NCBI GenBank assembly: GCA_965644295.1
Contig: CBFFRP010000353.1
Location: 1-36,054, forward strand
Length of the DNA stretch: 36,054 nt
Reading direction: 5' to 3'
Source of the DNA: Paraphysomonas bandaiensis
Lineage: Eukaryota; Chrysophyceae
The notes beneath the pieces were generated by a model. It ran no database searches. It had not been told where the DNA came from and was given only the letters and a program-made list of their open reading frames with translations. A program made the position numbers and the translations under genes. Of the stretch, positions 1 to 10,153 are shown in pieces. Each line of letters opens with the position of its first letter. Position 1 is the stretch's first letter.

Positions 1-19
1 AACATGGCCTAATTTATAG

Positions 20-132
20 CGTTTTATACTGACAAAGAAGAGATAGAGAATGGTGAGGAAGCCGAGGCCATTTGTTCACTTGAATACAACCGAAAGGACG
101 CACCAAATTGCCAACACGATATCGTTGAATGA
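20..132 (+). CDS. probable 3'-terminal exon of a gene truncated by the window edge
   Basis: An acceptor-like TTTATAG ends at base 19. From base 20 an open frame of 36 codons runs to a TGA at 130-132. The encoded stretch is acidic and protein-like (FYTDKEEIENG, then EEAEAICSLEYNRKD). An AG acceptor followed by an open frame and a stop fits a last exon, but it is short and has no recognisable domain. Everything upstream lies outside the window, so function cannot be assigned. It could also be chance. Confidence 0.35.
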
Positions 133-521
133 GGCGTTTGTAAAGCACTATTAATTGCAATGCCAATGATTTGACGCTTGATTATAAATATCTATTTTTA
201 TTGTTAGAATGTTAGTACGTTAGTACCTCTTACATTTAGATCAAAAGAAAAACCTCATAGGAAGTGTATTAACATGGAGATCTGATGATCTGTTACAAAA
301 TATTGGCTATTTGAAATATACACTCAACGTTCTTTGCGCTTTCTTTTTGTTCTACTCCGACCTCCGACACACTATATATACATACATACTGCATTATTAT
401 TAACAATATGAATTATTGACAAAGTGCACTTTTAAAATTAATACACACTTTTCAAGGCTACGAAAACTACGCCGCCAGCATCTATCAATTACTCATTTTT
501 TTATTGAAAGTGTTTTTATTT

Positions 522-692
522 AGCAATAGGCGTTAAAAACTCGTTCCGATATAGTGGCTAGTTGAATGCTAGACCTACTAGTTAGACCTCTACCCATAAC
601 TAATTAGCACAAATTCTATTATCCTACTATTTAGCGCTACAGAAGCTGCTTGTGCGTCGCCGCAAGCACCAAGGTGCAACCACTTCCGCTCT
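522..692 (+). repeat. left arm of the inverted repeat
   Basis: Core of the left arm, beginning GCAATAGGCGTTAAAAAC and ending at CCACTTCCGCTCT. It pairs with 1532-1690. Confidence 0.75.
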
Positions 693-1221
693 TAATGTTG
701 TTTGTGAGTTTCTCCCTGCTCGTGTGTCTTAGGACTGACTGGCGCGTGTTCAATTGTAGATAATATATATACCTAATATTGGCAAACTGTAAACTAAGAT
801 GAGATAATCATTGCTGAATGAGGGCTAGAAACTATTATATAGATTCATAGATTCTTCATACGCTCTTATATTGCTTAAACTGAGATATTGTTACTAAATA
901 TCAAAGTGTAAAGTGTAGTGAGTAAACCAAAAATTATTACACACTTGCAATCGATAGCAACATTTTGTGACATACAATATAGCTAACTCTTACATTTCGC
1001 ACTTCAGTAATTCTAATCGCCTGCCATCTAAAAGCTGTAGTCAAGATATTTAAATTATGACTGTTACTTGAATAATACTGTTTTTTAGTTAACAGTATTA
1101 TTAGAATCAATGTCATGAAGGCAGTCATATATAGTAGTAAAACAAAATATAAGATCATGATATATACTTCAGTGGTATGACAATATTGGTAGTAGAGAGT
1201 AGAGACACCCTCAACAAAGTC

Positions 1222-1296
1222 GGACTCGCACCTTTTCGTGGTGTTCTGGGGGATAAGTACCGGAGAGATTCTCTCTGGGAAACTAACGTGAGCCGC
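1222..1296 (+). repeat. dispersed repeat copy A (also at 19537-19582)
   Basis: Bases 1222-1250 and 1280-1296 are identical to the contiguous 46-bp block at 19537-19582. Copy A carries 29 additional bases between two TCTGGG direct repeats. It lies inside the foldback element. Confidence 0.8.
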
Positions 1297-1413
1297 AAAC
1301 ATAGTCAGCAGATATTCTTCTGCCCACACATATAGCCGAATGCTTATGTGGTACAAGAAGGGACACCAATAAGTGTCACTTGTGTAGACGTCTTTGGGTC
1401 CTGACGAATAAAC

Positions 1414-1500
1414 AGGCATCCGGGAATGGGCCCACCTCAAGGGCATCCGGGAATGGGCCCACCTGAAGGGTAACCGGGGAATTGGGCTGCCTGCTGAAGT
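1414..1500 (+). repeat. 28-bp direct repeat inside the foldback element
   Basis: Two nearly perfect tandem copies share GCATCCGGGAATGGGCCCAC followed by CT(C/G)AAGG. A third decayed copy follows (TAACCGGGGAATTGGGCTGC). The block is much more GC-rich than its surroundings. Confidence 0.75.
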
Positions 1501-1531
1501 TAAGCATCCGAGATGTTCACCTTGAGAACTC

Positions 1532-1690
1532 AGAGCGGAAGTGGTAGCACCTTGGTGCTTGCGGCGACGCACAAGCAGCTTCCGTAGCGTGTGTACTGAT
1601 TAGTTACAGGTAGAGGTCTAACTAGTTTGTCTAGCATTCATCTAGCTACTAAGCTAGTAAGTTGGTGCAGGTTTTTAACGCCTATTGCTA
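1532..1690 (-). repeat. right arm of the inverted repeat
   Basis: Reverse-complement partner of 522-692. The best conserved part is 1532-1585. There are indels of a few bases around 1590-1610 and 1635-1670. Confidence 0.75.
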
Positions 1691-2214
1691 CTGTAATAAT
1701 AAGACTTTCAATATATGAGAGTAGAGACAACATTGACAGTGAATGAAAAGTGATGTTGATTATAATTTTATTATATCTATGTTTCTTATATATTATGTCA
1801 GCATACAGCATAGAGTGAAAGTCTTGTGTCTTTATTTCATATTTCTCGTCCGTAGGTTAAGACCAAGTATAGTAGTATAGAGTATAGATATATTTAAAGT
1901 CAACACAATGCAACACCGTTTGCTGAAGTGTTAACCTGAAACTTAAGGTATTACTCAGCCTATAGTGGCAAACTGGTTAGCTTATTTCGCCACATTAGCT
2001 TTAGCGTGGCGACTACATAATAAAACTCGTTACAAATTAATTACAAATTCAGGTTCAATAATGACGAGGCCTCGTTAAAATGAAAAATTTCTACTCCACC
2101 AATCAATTAATGATTGCAGAAATCATACATATGCAATGCATACACCAGCACCGTCAATTATAAGCGTTGTGTCTTTCTCTTTATAGACACAAAAACATCA
2201 ATTTTTTAGGATCT

Positions 2215-5200
2215 TCATAAACATCGTAACACATTCCAGCCGTATCTGGCAGTGTCATGCACTTTATTTTCTTTAAAGTCTAGACACTGAAGTCTTGGCA
2301 TTTCACAGCACTCACTGGGATACACAACATTATCAATAGCCCACTGTGGACCCCCAGAGTGTTGAACTTTCAAATTCCGCACTAATTTGTTCTTAACCAC
2401 TTTATCTCCGCCTTCAATACCATGTTCATTTTGTGGTGAATGATGTCTTGAAAAAATGCACGTGACTGCAAACGTCATGGGCACGCAACATCTTAACCTA
2501 CGGACGAGCAATCGAAGTACCCAATCATAATTAATACTCGCGGTTTCATTGCGTCCATTGTCACACGACGATACGCCCTGCGTTGGGAACAAATACACTT
2601 CACCATCGTCTCCAGCCGAAACTTCAAATAAATCATCCCCATCGAAATCGGAAACATAGAGTTGACCTTCGAAGTGCTTATACTTTACGCTTTTACCAGT
2701 TCTACGAACTCCGGATTCAATGCATTTCCTGAAATCTGGAAACCGGCGAAACTGCGAAAAAACATTACGCTCAGAGTTTATTTTCGTAGCACTACTGTCG
2801 GCAAAACTGTAACACTCAGAAGGTAACAAAGTAAGAGCAGCCTCAAAAAATCGAAGTAACGGGGGACCTTCTAAAATCATTTCAGCTTCAGATGTCCCGT
2901 CATTCACCGCAAAGCTAGCATACCACCATAGCTCAAAGTTTTCCGACCCTGGTGAACAGTTCCGAGAACAGGAAAATTCACACCTCAACTGTCTCGCAAT
3001 AGAAATCGCTTCACTGTTGGCAGAAGCGAAACACCTGCAGCATCTCATGTACACAGATATCTTCTTCACAGCAGAGATGTGACCACAAAGTGTCCACATA
3101 CATCGGTTTCGGTATCGATATATGTCAGCTATGGTAATATAAGGGGGAGGCAGTGGTATCGTAGACTCACTCAAAAGAGACATATCAGTACTATTTTTCA
3201 ACTCTTCCGACTGTGAAATATCCACAAGGGCACCGATGCCCAGTATATTCTCTACAACTACACAAAAGTTGTTCTTAAAACAAAATTCAAAATATGAAGC
3301 TTCCACGTACCAGCAAATGTGTCTGCCGCACCATCTAAATATAGACGCTTATTACTAGCAGAAAGTTTGAGATTAAAGTTGTGTAGCTGGACAACGAAGC
3401 CCACAAAGCACGATGCTGCCACATCGCTTAACATATAGACGTGGAGACTGTCTGTGTAGGACTCATCACGCAATACTATTAAAACCTTTTCTGAGGATAG
3501 TTTTCTTTTCTTGTAATTTCCTTTGTAATTAATCGTGTGACCACAATAATGACTTGCAGCTTCTTTACTATATTCCTTTCTTATGACCACTCCCTTGACA
3601 GGGGGTAGCAGCATTGACATATCAAGTGGCAAAGACGTGTCCGTCATCAATACCTGTCTTACCCCCAAGGGAGGAAGTCGTTTCGTTGTCGCACCCACTG
3701 CAGTCCTAGAAGCATAGGGATGAATGTGGGACCTTATGTAATCCGAAAATTGGTATATATTCCCGGTTCTCGTGTGCTCCAATTCAATTCTAGGCGGCAA
3801 ATTCAATTGACTTAGAGTAAATACTTCAGAGGCTGACAGAATAGCAAATACCACTGCACTCTGCTCATTGTGGGAAGGGTTTTTTTCAAGAAGTACGTAG
3901 GGATTTAATAATGCGACCAACAGATGAGGTGTCTTGTGTGCAGTGCAATGGGCGATCATATTCAGTACTTGGTTATCACATTTATCGTCAAGATGTGACG
4001 ATGAAGAGATAATCGCAACGGTTTTACATCCGGTTGAATCACATAACACCATAGAATAGAGGCCATTGTCATTGCAACAACCACCCACAAGAGTGCCGAC
4101 CACGAGGATAGGATGATCACATGTGTAAGTTTCATGGCGTATTTCAGACCGCTGAGTTGCCTCCACTAGAACACGATACAAAACGTCTGTCTGACTACTC
4201 TTACCCTTCCAACGGTAGGTAGCAACATTTTCCGCATATTGCCGAAGCATGCCACAAGTCCACACTTCTGGTAACAGAGAAGAAAGCCAATCAGAGTCCT
4301 GCCCTGCCCGGATAGCGTAGAGTGGACCATAGTCTGAGTCGACAAACTCCTCCACCAAATTGTAGGTAGGCGTGGAGAAGACTTCAGGCTTTGGAACAGT
4401 AAGGTCAATAATAGCCTGTAAGTATGAAGGCTCCGGAGTCGGCATCCCATGACGCGGCATACATTGTCCTATCTTTCGACAGGCATACGCATACCATGCC
4501 ACGAACACGGAGCACTTGTTTTCTAACATTGAAATGTCAGAGCAAGACATGCGGGTTATGGCTCTTTCTTTGGATGGGGCGAATTCTAGGAGATGACACT
4601 GTGAACGCACAGTCATAGCAAATCCATGAAGCCGGCCCCACAGGTATACGGGGTAAACTTCACGACACTTCACCCTGGCCCCGCGACGCAAACATCCAAG
4701 GACCGCATTAGGGAAACCTCCATGAGACGGGTATAGGAACAGGTTATCGCCACGACAATTACTGTCGAGTTTACCTACAAACTCTACCCATAGCAGCTGA
4801 TGTCCACTCATACAGCACCTCCACACCACACCAGTGATGTCAACAGCAGAGTGCATATATCCGTCTCGCAATGAAACTGATGGTGGGCGGAGATACTTCG
4901 GGTAAACCGCTGCAATCCGTTCCACTTGAAAGCAGTCATTTTGTGGTAGCACATCGGCTGGACATACAGGTGAATAATCTATACAAGCAGATACACTTCT
5001 TGTGTCGCTATTGCATAGAGCTGTCCAACGCGAAGACGAGATGATGCTGACAATATTTTCCCGAGAAAATCCACGGAAAGCGTACCAGGAACCACAACGC
5101 AGAAAAGGATGTAAGTGAGCCGCGTTCTTACGTATAATAACTAGTTCTTCCTCATAGTTTGCGCTGCAGCTACTGGCTTCATTATCATTCAATAGTTGCA

Positions 5201-5566
5201 CACGAAGAAATACTGTGTATATACGAGATCAGTGTTACATTGCACATCAAAATGATCCGACGTACCTGATAAAACACCATCTACTGAACAAGGATTGCTT
5301 ATACATATTATTCGACCAATAAACTGAACAGGTAAGGGCAATACGGGGTCTGTTCGAGGGCTCCTCTCAATATGCTTCCAAGCCTCTATTACAGAGCCAA
5401 TACAGCGACCGCTAATTGATACTTTAGCACCAATATCACATAATTGAAATTGGAAACCACGAGTCACTACTCTGATAATTTCATTATCACATTCAAGCGT
5501 TACACTTACATCTCTCCCTTTTGATAGTTTGATAGTCCCATGGTATTCTTTCTCTACAAATTTCAT
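2215..5566 (-). CDS. multi-OB-fold protein, CTC1-like (CST telomere complex subunit candidate)
   Basis: Three exons: 5566-5266, 5212-3311 and 3257-2215, joined by two 53-bp introns with GTACGT donors and CAG/TAG acceptors. Frames join cleanly to give about 1,081 residues, close to human (about 1,217) and plant CTC1. The start is the ATG at 5566; the open frame extends slightly upstream but only from TTG. The N-terminal 100 residues look like an OB strand set. The C-terminal third has a zinc-ribbon-like region (CCRC, then CEFSC and a later C) just before YASFAVNDGTSEAEMILEG, the NDGT-x-EA signature of RPA70/CTC1-type OB folds with embedded zinc ribbon. In CTC1 families this part contacts STN1/TEN1 and the complex binds single-stranded telomeric DNA and Pol alpha. 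Overall identity is low; another multi-OB single-strand DNA-binding protein is possible. Confidence 0.55.
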
Positions 5567-5956
5567 CTTTATCAATGTCTTGTAAGAGATTATAGTATTA
5601 TATTAAAGGGTATTATAGAGATCATAGATAAGTGACTATATATACGATACTGTACTGATGTTAATGATACTACCAGATCCATATGCTTCTAGTCATCCAC
5701 TGGCAATGCCTCGAACAGCACTCTGTATGCAATTCAACACTCACACTTCGAAGTGTGGTTTTTGAATAACACCTTCATTCAATTTTCACCAATGAATATA
5801 TCTAACGCAATATTGATTGGATAAAATTTCTATATATTCGAAAATCCTATTTTTTATTGGTTTATCCTGTATTTTTCACTGTATTTTTCATTGCATTTTA
5901 TTGATTTTTTCAGTTCTTTTTCAGATGTGTATGTGTGTATGTGGAGTGTTGTATAT

Positions 5957-5974
5957 CAGTAGGAATTCCTACTG
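5957..5974. repeat. 18-bp perfect palindrome containing AGTAGGAAT
   Basis: CAGTAGGAATTCCTACTG reads the same on both strands. The half-site AGTAGGAAT recurs in other intergenic regions (19861, 25267, 33319), and 15 of the 18 bases are repeated at 25266-25280. It could be a dimeric protein-binding site. Confidence 0.5.
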
Positions 5975-6214
5975 TGTAGTGTGACATGTTGCTGTTTGAA
6001 GATAAGATCAATGAGAGGGAATATACAGTACTGCAATGAGATGAGGTTGTAGTAGTATTCATTGATCATCTATTGAAGTAATGAATGAGTTGTTGTTGAG
6101 ATTACATCTTTCGACTATGTTAGATCAATATGACATGATTGATATTTCAATACATGATAAATAAATGACTCCTGCGTGTTATAATTCAACAGTTTGTATT
6201 AGTGCGTGAAAATC

Positions 6215-6442
6215 ATGCAGAGAATAAAACCGTCGAGCCCGAGAGATCATTCACTTCTCAGATCTATGAGATGTACAGATTTTCATAGATTGGAGCACAG
6301 TGAGAGTGATAACAGAACTAATTGGTCTCAGATCGTGGGCGATCTCTGCCACAAGATAAATAGTGACGATGTGGCAAAGATATTACGTCCATGGAGTGAG
6401 GAATTTCCACCTCTGAAACAACGAACCGTTTCTGGGCAATAA
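6215..6442 (+). CDS. small hypothetical open frame, 75 codons
   Basis: ATG at 6215 to TAA at 6440-6442. The product is charged and soluble, with a C-terminal segment reading NRTNWSQIVGDLCHKINSDD. Base composition is less AT-rich than the flanks. No family is recognised, no introns are evident, and there is no supporting context. It may be a small gene, one exon of a larger gene, or chance. Confidence 0.25.
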   Translation: MQRIKPSSPRDHSLLRSMRCTDFHRLEHSESDNRTNWSQIVGDLCHKINSDDVAKILRPWSEEFPPLKQRTVSGQ

Positions 6443-6832
6443 ACGATTTTGTAGAGGGCATATTTTTTATTGATACGTCAGTATTACCTTGAATTTCGAT
6501 ATGAATATTGTACTATTTCGATCACACTTTAGCTTATTATTTCACTACTGGCATGATAGAACTTGAACAGTATGTTAATATCATGCACTTTCCATCGAAA
6601 AATAATTAATCGATTTTTCTTGTTATACAATGAACAATGGATGAACTTTGAAAGGTGTCGGTTGTCATTGGCAAGTTAGGTGAGCCTCACCACCAAAAGT
6701 AAGTAATATACAAGGGTGTCATACTATTCATCTACTCGAAATATATTCCCCTCAACACTCAACCGTAATATTGGCATTTAAACTATGTTAAAATGTCATT
6801 GAGAGGAATATAGGGGTTGTTTGTATTTAAGA

Positions 6833-6900
6833 TATAGCAGGGCTAGGGAACAATATATTGCAATACTATGTCTAGTATGCCCTAGCTAGCCCTGAGATAT
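6833..6900. repeat. nested inverted repeat / potential stem-loop
   Basis: Outer arms ATATAGCAGGGCTAGGG and CCCTAGCTAGCCCTGAGATAT pair with a small bulge. They enclose an inner hairpin ATACTA-TGTC-TAGTAT. It lies in non-coding DNA. Confidence 0.5.
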
Positions 6901-7138
6901 AGTATGTACATGTGCATAATTACAATTTCTAGTATACGTGCATTCCGTAGCCGTAGACATGTAATAGAAGGAATGTTAAGCATGTAGACTAGTAATATAA
7001 TTAAAATGAATGGCCAACAAAACAAATCACTGACTCGCTACTCATAACTACCAGTATCATGCTTATTCCGAGAGTATGTGTAACATTGTAGGCCACCATA
7101 ATAAGTAATCCCCCAGACACGACCAAAATATTCGTTGT

Positions 7139-9691
7139 CTACGCCACGATATCATTCACAAAACGGTCTTCAATCTGACTCGCGCGAAACAAACCATCAA
7201 TGTCCATCGCCTCAAATCGGTCAACAAAGGACTGAACCATCCCTGACGGCGTGGGCTCATATTCTCTGAGCTGGACATCAGATCCATCCATAACCATGTT
7301 CGGTTGAACAAGCAACTTCCTCGGCTCTTTCCTTGCCATTACGATACTTCTTAGATTCATCATATCTTCATTGACCTCGCTGTAGGTAGAAAACATGGCA
7401 CCACCGGCATGGACATCAGCAGTGGACTTATATACCTGCAGACGTAAGAGGAAGGCACCTATCGCTGGCTTTCCAACAGACTCAATTTTCGTTCGATCGA
7501 GTGCGATGTGAATATCTGGTTCACCATCAGCCCCTACAAATCTCTCGATAGACAGCAACCCCTCTCCGGCTTCAAGAAGCACGCGTAATATAACATACCG
7601 TGCATTCATGTGAGCCTGACGCCAGGTCTTCGTTTCAGGAGTATAAAACTCTAGCCCCAGGACACCAGCACGACACATGAGCAGCCAATTGATGTAAATT
7701 ATATCTGATTGCGCTTCGGTGTTAACATGCCCAAATACAGCAAGTACAGATGGCTCTAAACATAGATATATTCCGATGCACTCAGCGCGACATTCCTCGT
7801 AGTTGGATGCAATCTTTCCAAAAGTTGAGTCCCATGTAGAGTTTCTTTTGTAGACAGACAACCCGCCAACTTCGCCTGTCAGAGGATTTGTTACAGTTGC
7901 AAGGACCTCAGAATCTTCTTCTTGAAAGAGCTTTCCACTTCCATGCCCCAACAACTCGTGAATTCCTACCTGTTCAGAAATATATTAATTGAGAAGACTT
8001 ATGTCAAAAGTAATTACCTGAACTTCAAAGGCCTCCCCCATTAAAGATTTATATAGTTGTTGATCCTTTGGAAGTATAAATGACACAGGTTTGTCACCCG
8101 ATGCTCCGTATCCCGCCTTCAGTACATTGCCCAGTGACACATTTTTGAATCCCTCTCTCTGTCGGATATCGTCGTAATTAGGGATATTAATCCCAGCAGG
8201 GACTCCTGAGGAGCCGAAGGCGATAATATCAAGGCTTGTGAAATCCGGTCGAAGAAATTCATCTTTCTCGAACTCCTTTGGCCATGGCATCATAGTTAGC
8301 AATTGTTCCGCAGAGTCCACAAGGACCTAAAGCTACTATGTCACGCATTCATAAAACAACAAAGCAACATTGAAAGTGCCTGAAATTTCTTGGAAATTTC
8401 TTTGTTCACACACGCAACAAAACCCTCAAACTCGCCACGCGTTCCTGATGGGTCTCTATAGCTTTCAATAAACCCTATATAGCTTTCTACGGCAGGGCCT
8501 ATAGGAAGTAATATGGTCGTGTAAGTGGTAAACGCATAAGTAGTGAATGCATACTTTTGTCTCGTATCCAATAGCGCGACCCCTCTTTGTGCATTTCGAT
8601 GGAGCCTACTTCAAATGACCGTGCGTAACACTCAAGCATTCGAACTTGCGTATCATTTGCTGCATAACCTGCTCAGACAAAATGAAGCGATAATACGTCA
8701 GTGTAACGTCTACGTACGAGTGGCGTTGCGGAGGCACTCCGCCGCCCTGCGCATTTGGTCACAGTGGTCACCTCGTCGAATCTCAAACTCAAAACCCTCG
8801 AAAGTGTACTCAGAATCAAATGGAAATTCACCGGTATCAGAAGTGGTCAGTGCACTGGCTACGAGTACCGTGTATCGTACAGTCTCCGTCCCACCATTCG
8901 TCTGAACAGTTTTGAACAGGCGTGTGTTGTAGGGAGACAGCCCTATGGAGCCAAGAAACCGTCCAGCTACTTCCGCATCACGCTCCTCACAGTTTGCTGA
9001 AAAGTATGTTGTAATACCGTGGCGGCTACCAAGGCCAAGCTATTTCCATACAACATTAAGTATGCATCGAAAACAATATGGAACCTACTTGTCGGTGTCT
9101 GTGGGGTAAAGAATACATCCTCTCCACAGTCGCATCGAAGTATGTGTTAAATAGATCACTGTTCATGCAGGAGCAGGACAGGAATAGTTTTAAACGATCC
9201 TGTGGGACATCTGGGACAAATTTAGTGTCACCAAAAGATTTATAGTTTCCCATGTTTCCAAAAAAAGCAGCACACCAAATCATAATTCTACTAATTTCAT
9301 CCTCGGTGACACCCTGATTACGTGCTTTAGCCAATAAGACTTGCACTTTTTGTGCAGAAAATACAGATAGTAATAAACAAAAAATCGGAGCGGATTCCGG
9401 GGAGCATTGAGTGAGGCATATCAGGCTACCTTCCCAACTGGCCCTACCCAACCAATACGCATATAGCTTCTCCTGTGAAGTGAGTCCTGTAAATGCCTCC
9501 CGAGAATCTAAAGTGCAAATAGGAGTTGTCACAGGAATGATATGGTTTGACATAGTAGGCATATCAGAGGTGGCATTGCTGCTACACAACTGGCACACAA
9601 TAAGCGGAAACTTGCTGGATGCATTGGAACCACCAGAGTCTTCATTGAAATCCTTTCGGATTCCACAACACGGACAAATATAACCCTTCAT
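7139..9691 (-). CDS. DPP3: dipeptidyl peptidase III (M49 zinc metallopeptidase) with N-terminal zinc ribbon
   Basis: Six exons: 9691-9089, 9039-8718, 8668-8555, 8498-8380, 8326-8018 and 7969-7139, giving about 765 residues. DPP III removes dipeptides from the N-termini of short peptides, usually in the cytosol. The M49 signatures are intact: HELLGH (about residues 493-498, zinc ligands and catalytic Glu) and EECRAE (about 547-552, third zinc ligand). Family blocks are easy to follow: [75 protein letters not shown] and KLLVQPN. Introns are 49, 49, 56, 53 and 48 bp; the fourth (8379-8327) is GC-AG. The first ATG is 9691; an upstream extension would start at GTG. About 43 residues precede the usual family start, with CPCC-G and C-x2-C pairs that look like a zinc ribbon. 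It is divergent from the aminotransferase gene 462 bp away. Confidence 0.96.
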
Positions 9692-10153
9692 TAACACTCT
9701 GTATCTTTGTAAATACGTAACTTTAAGAATCACAACTTGATAACTAGACGTGAGGCTATATATCTATCTCGTATCCTGCATATGCTGCTATGTGCTACTC
9801 TTGTACAGGCCTCAATTCTTGTGGGTCAACAGAAGGAATAGCTACAACCTTAATTCCCTAAATCCCAGGTTTTTAAGGGGAAAGGGGTTTAGTACTTGTT
9901 TTTGCCATATGGAGTTCAAAATTTGTGTTTTGAGGATATGTGTTCGATTTGGACCTAAAATGTACAGTATTTTGGGATTCTTGAGGGGTTTGCTGCTGCT
10001 CGTGATAGCTGTTGGAACATGCGATGATGCATGTGGAGCGATACTACTGACAGCAAGGGAGTTGCAAGCAATGCATATTCCAACTAAATCCTGTGCTTCA
10101 GATACTTCCATCCCCGTTGCACAGATTATCTCTTTCTATACACCAGCGCAAGA
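9692..10153. promoter_or_regulatory. divergent promoter region between DPP III and the aminotransferase
   Basis: These 462 bp lie between two start codons facing away from each other, so both promoters must lie here or overlap the genes. Open frames cross it on both strands, but none joins to a recognisable protein. No clear TATA element was identified. Confidence 0.45.

Larger units (their letters stand above)
420..1780. mobile_element. foldback / long terminal-inverted-repeat element, non-autonomous
   Basis: The left arm (strongest 522-692) and right arm (strongest 1532-1690) are reverse complements with high but imperfect identity. The core match runs from AGAGCGGAAGTGGT through GCACCTTGGTGCTTGCGGCG and CACAAGCAGCTTC, then TAGAGGTCTAACTAGT, to TTTTTAACGCCTATTGC. 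Weaker similarity extends outward on both sides (for example TGAAAAGTG near 450 and near 1745), so the arms may be 250 bp or more. About 840 bp separates them. No transposase-like protein is recognisable inside, so this is best read as a MITE or foldback element whose transposase is supplied elsewhere. The outer ends and any target-site duplication could not be fixed. Confidence 0.65.
133..2214. other. 2.1-kb intergenic stretch holding a foldback element
   Basis: No gene can be supported here. The centre is occupied by an inverted-repeat element (about 420-1780, listed separately). The flanks are AT-rich without recognisable structure. A minus-strand open frame at 937-1572 spans the element's interior but begins with GTG inside the right arm. 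It has one hydrophobic stretch (residues about 136-160) and no recognisable family. I do not treat it as a gene. Confidence 0.6.
5567..7138. other. 1.6-kb intergenic region
   Basis: This separates the 5' end of the CTC1-like gene from the 3' end of DPP III. It contains an 18-bp perfect palindrome (5957-5974), a 75-codon plus-strand open frame (6215-6442) and a nested inverted repeat (about 6833-6900), each listed separately. The rest is AT-rich with no recognisable element. Confidence 0.6.

Noticed and set aside
1480-1530. GAAGTTAAGCATCC resembles part of 5S rRNA (GAAGCTAAGC)
   Set aside because: The rest of the 5S sequence and its flanking stems are absent; a short chance match.
937-1572. 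211-codon minus-strand open frame with a hydrophobic stretch
   Set aside because: It begins with GTG inside the right arm of the foldback element, has no recognisable family, and its internal WAHSRMP repetition comes from the DNA tandem repeat.
3258-3306. A 37-bp intron in the CTC1-like gene ending at TTTTAAG
   Set aside because: The acceptor phase does not match; using the next TAG (intron of 53 bp) restores the frame.
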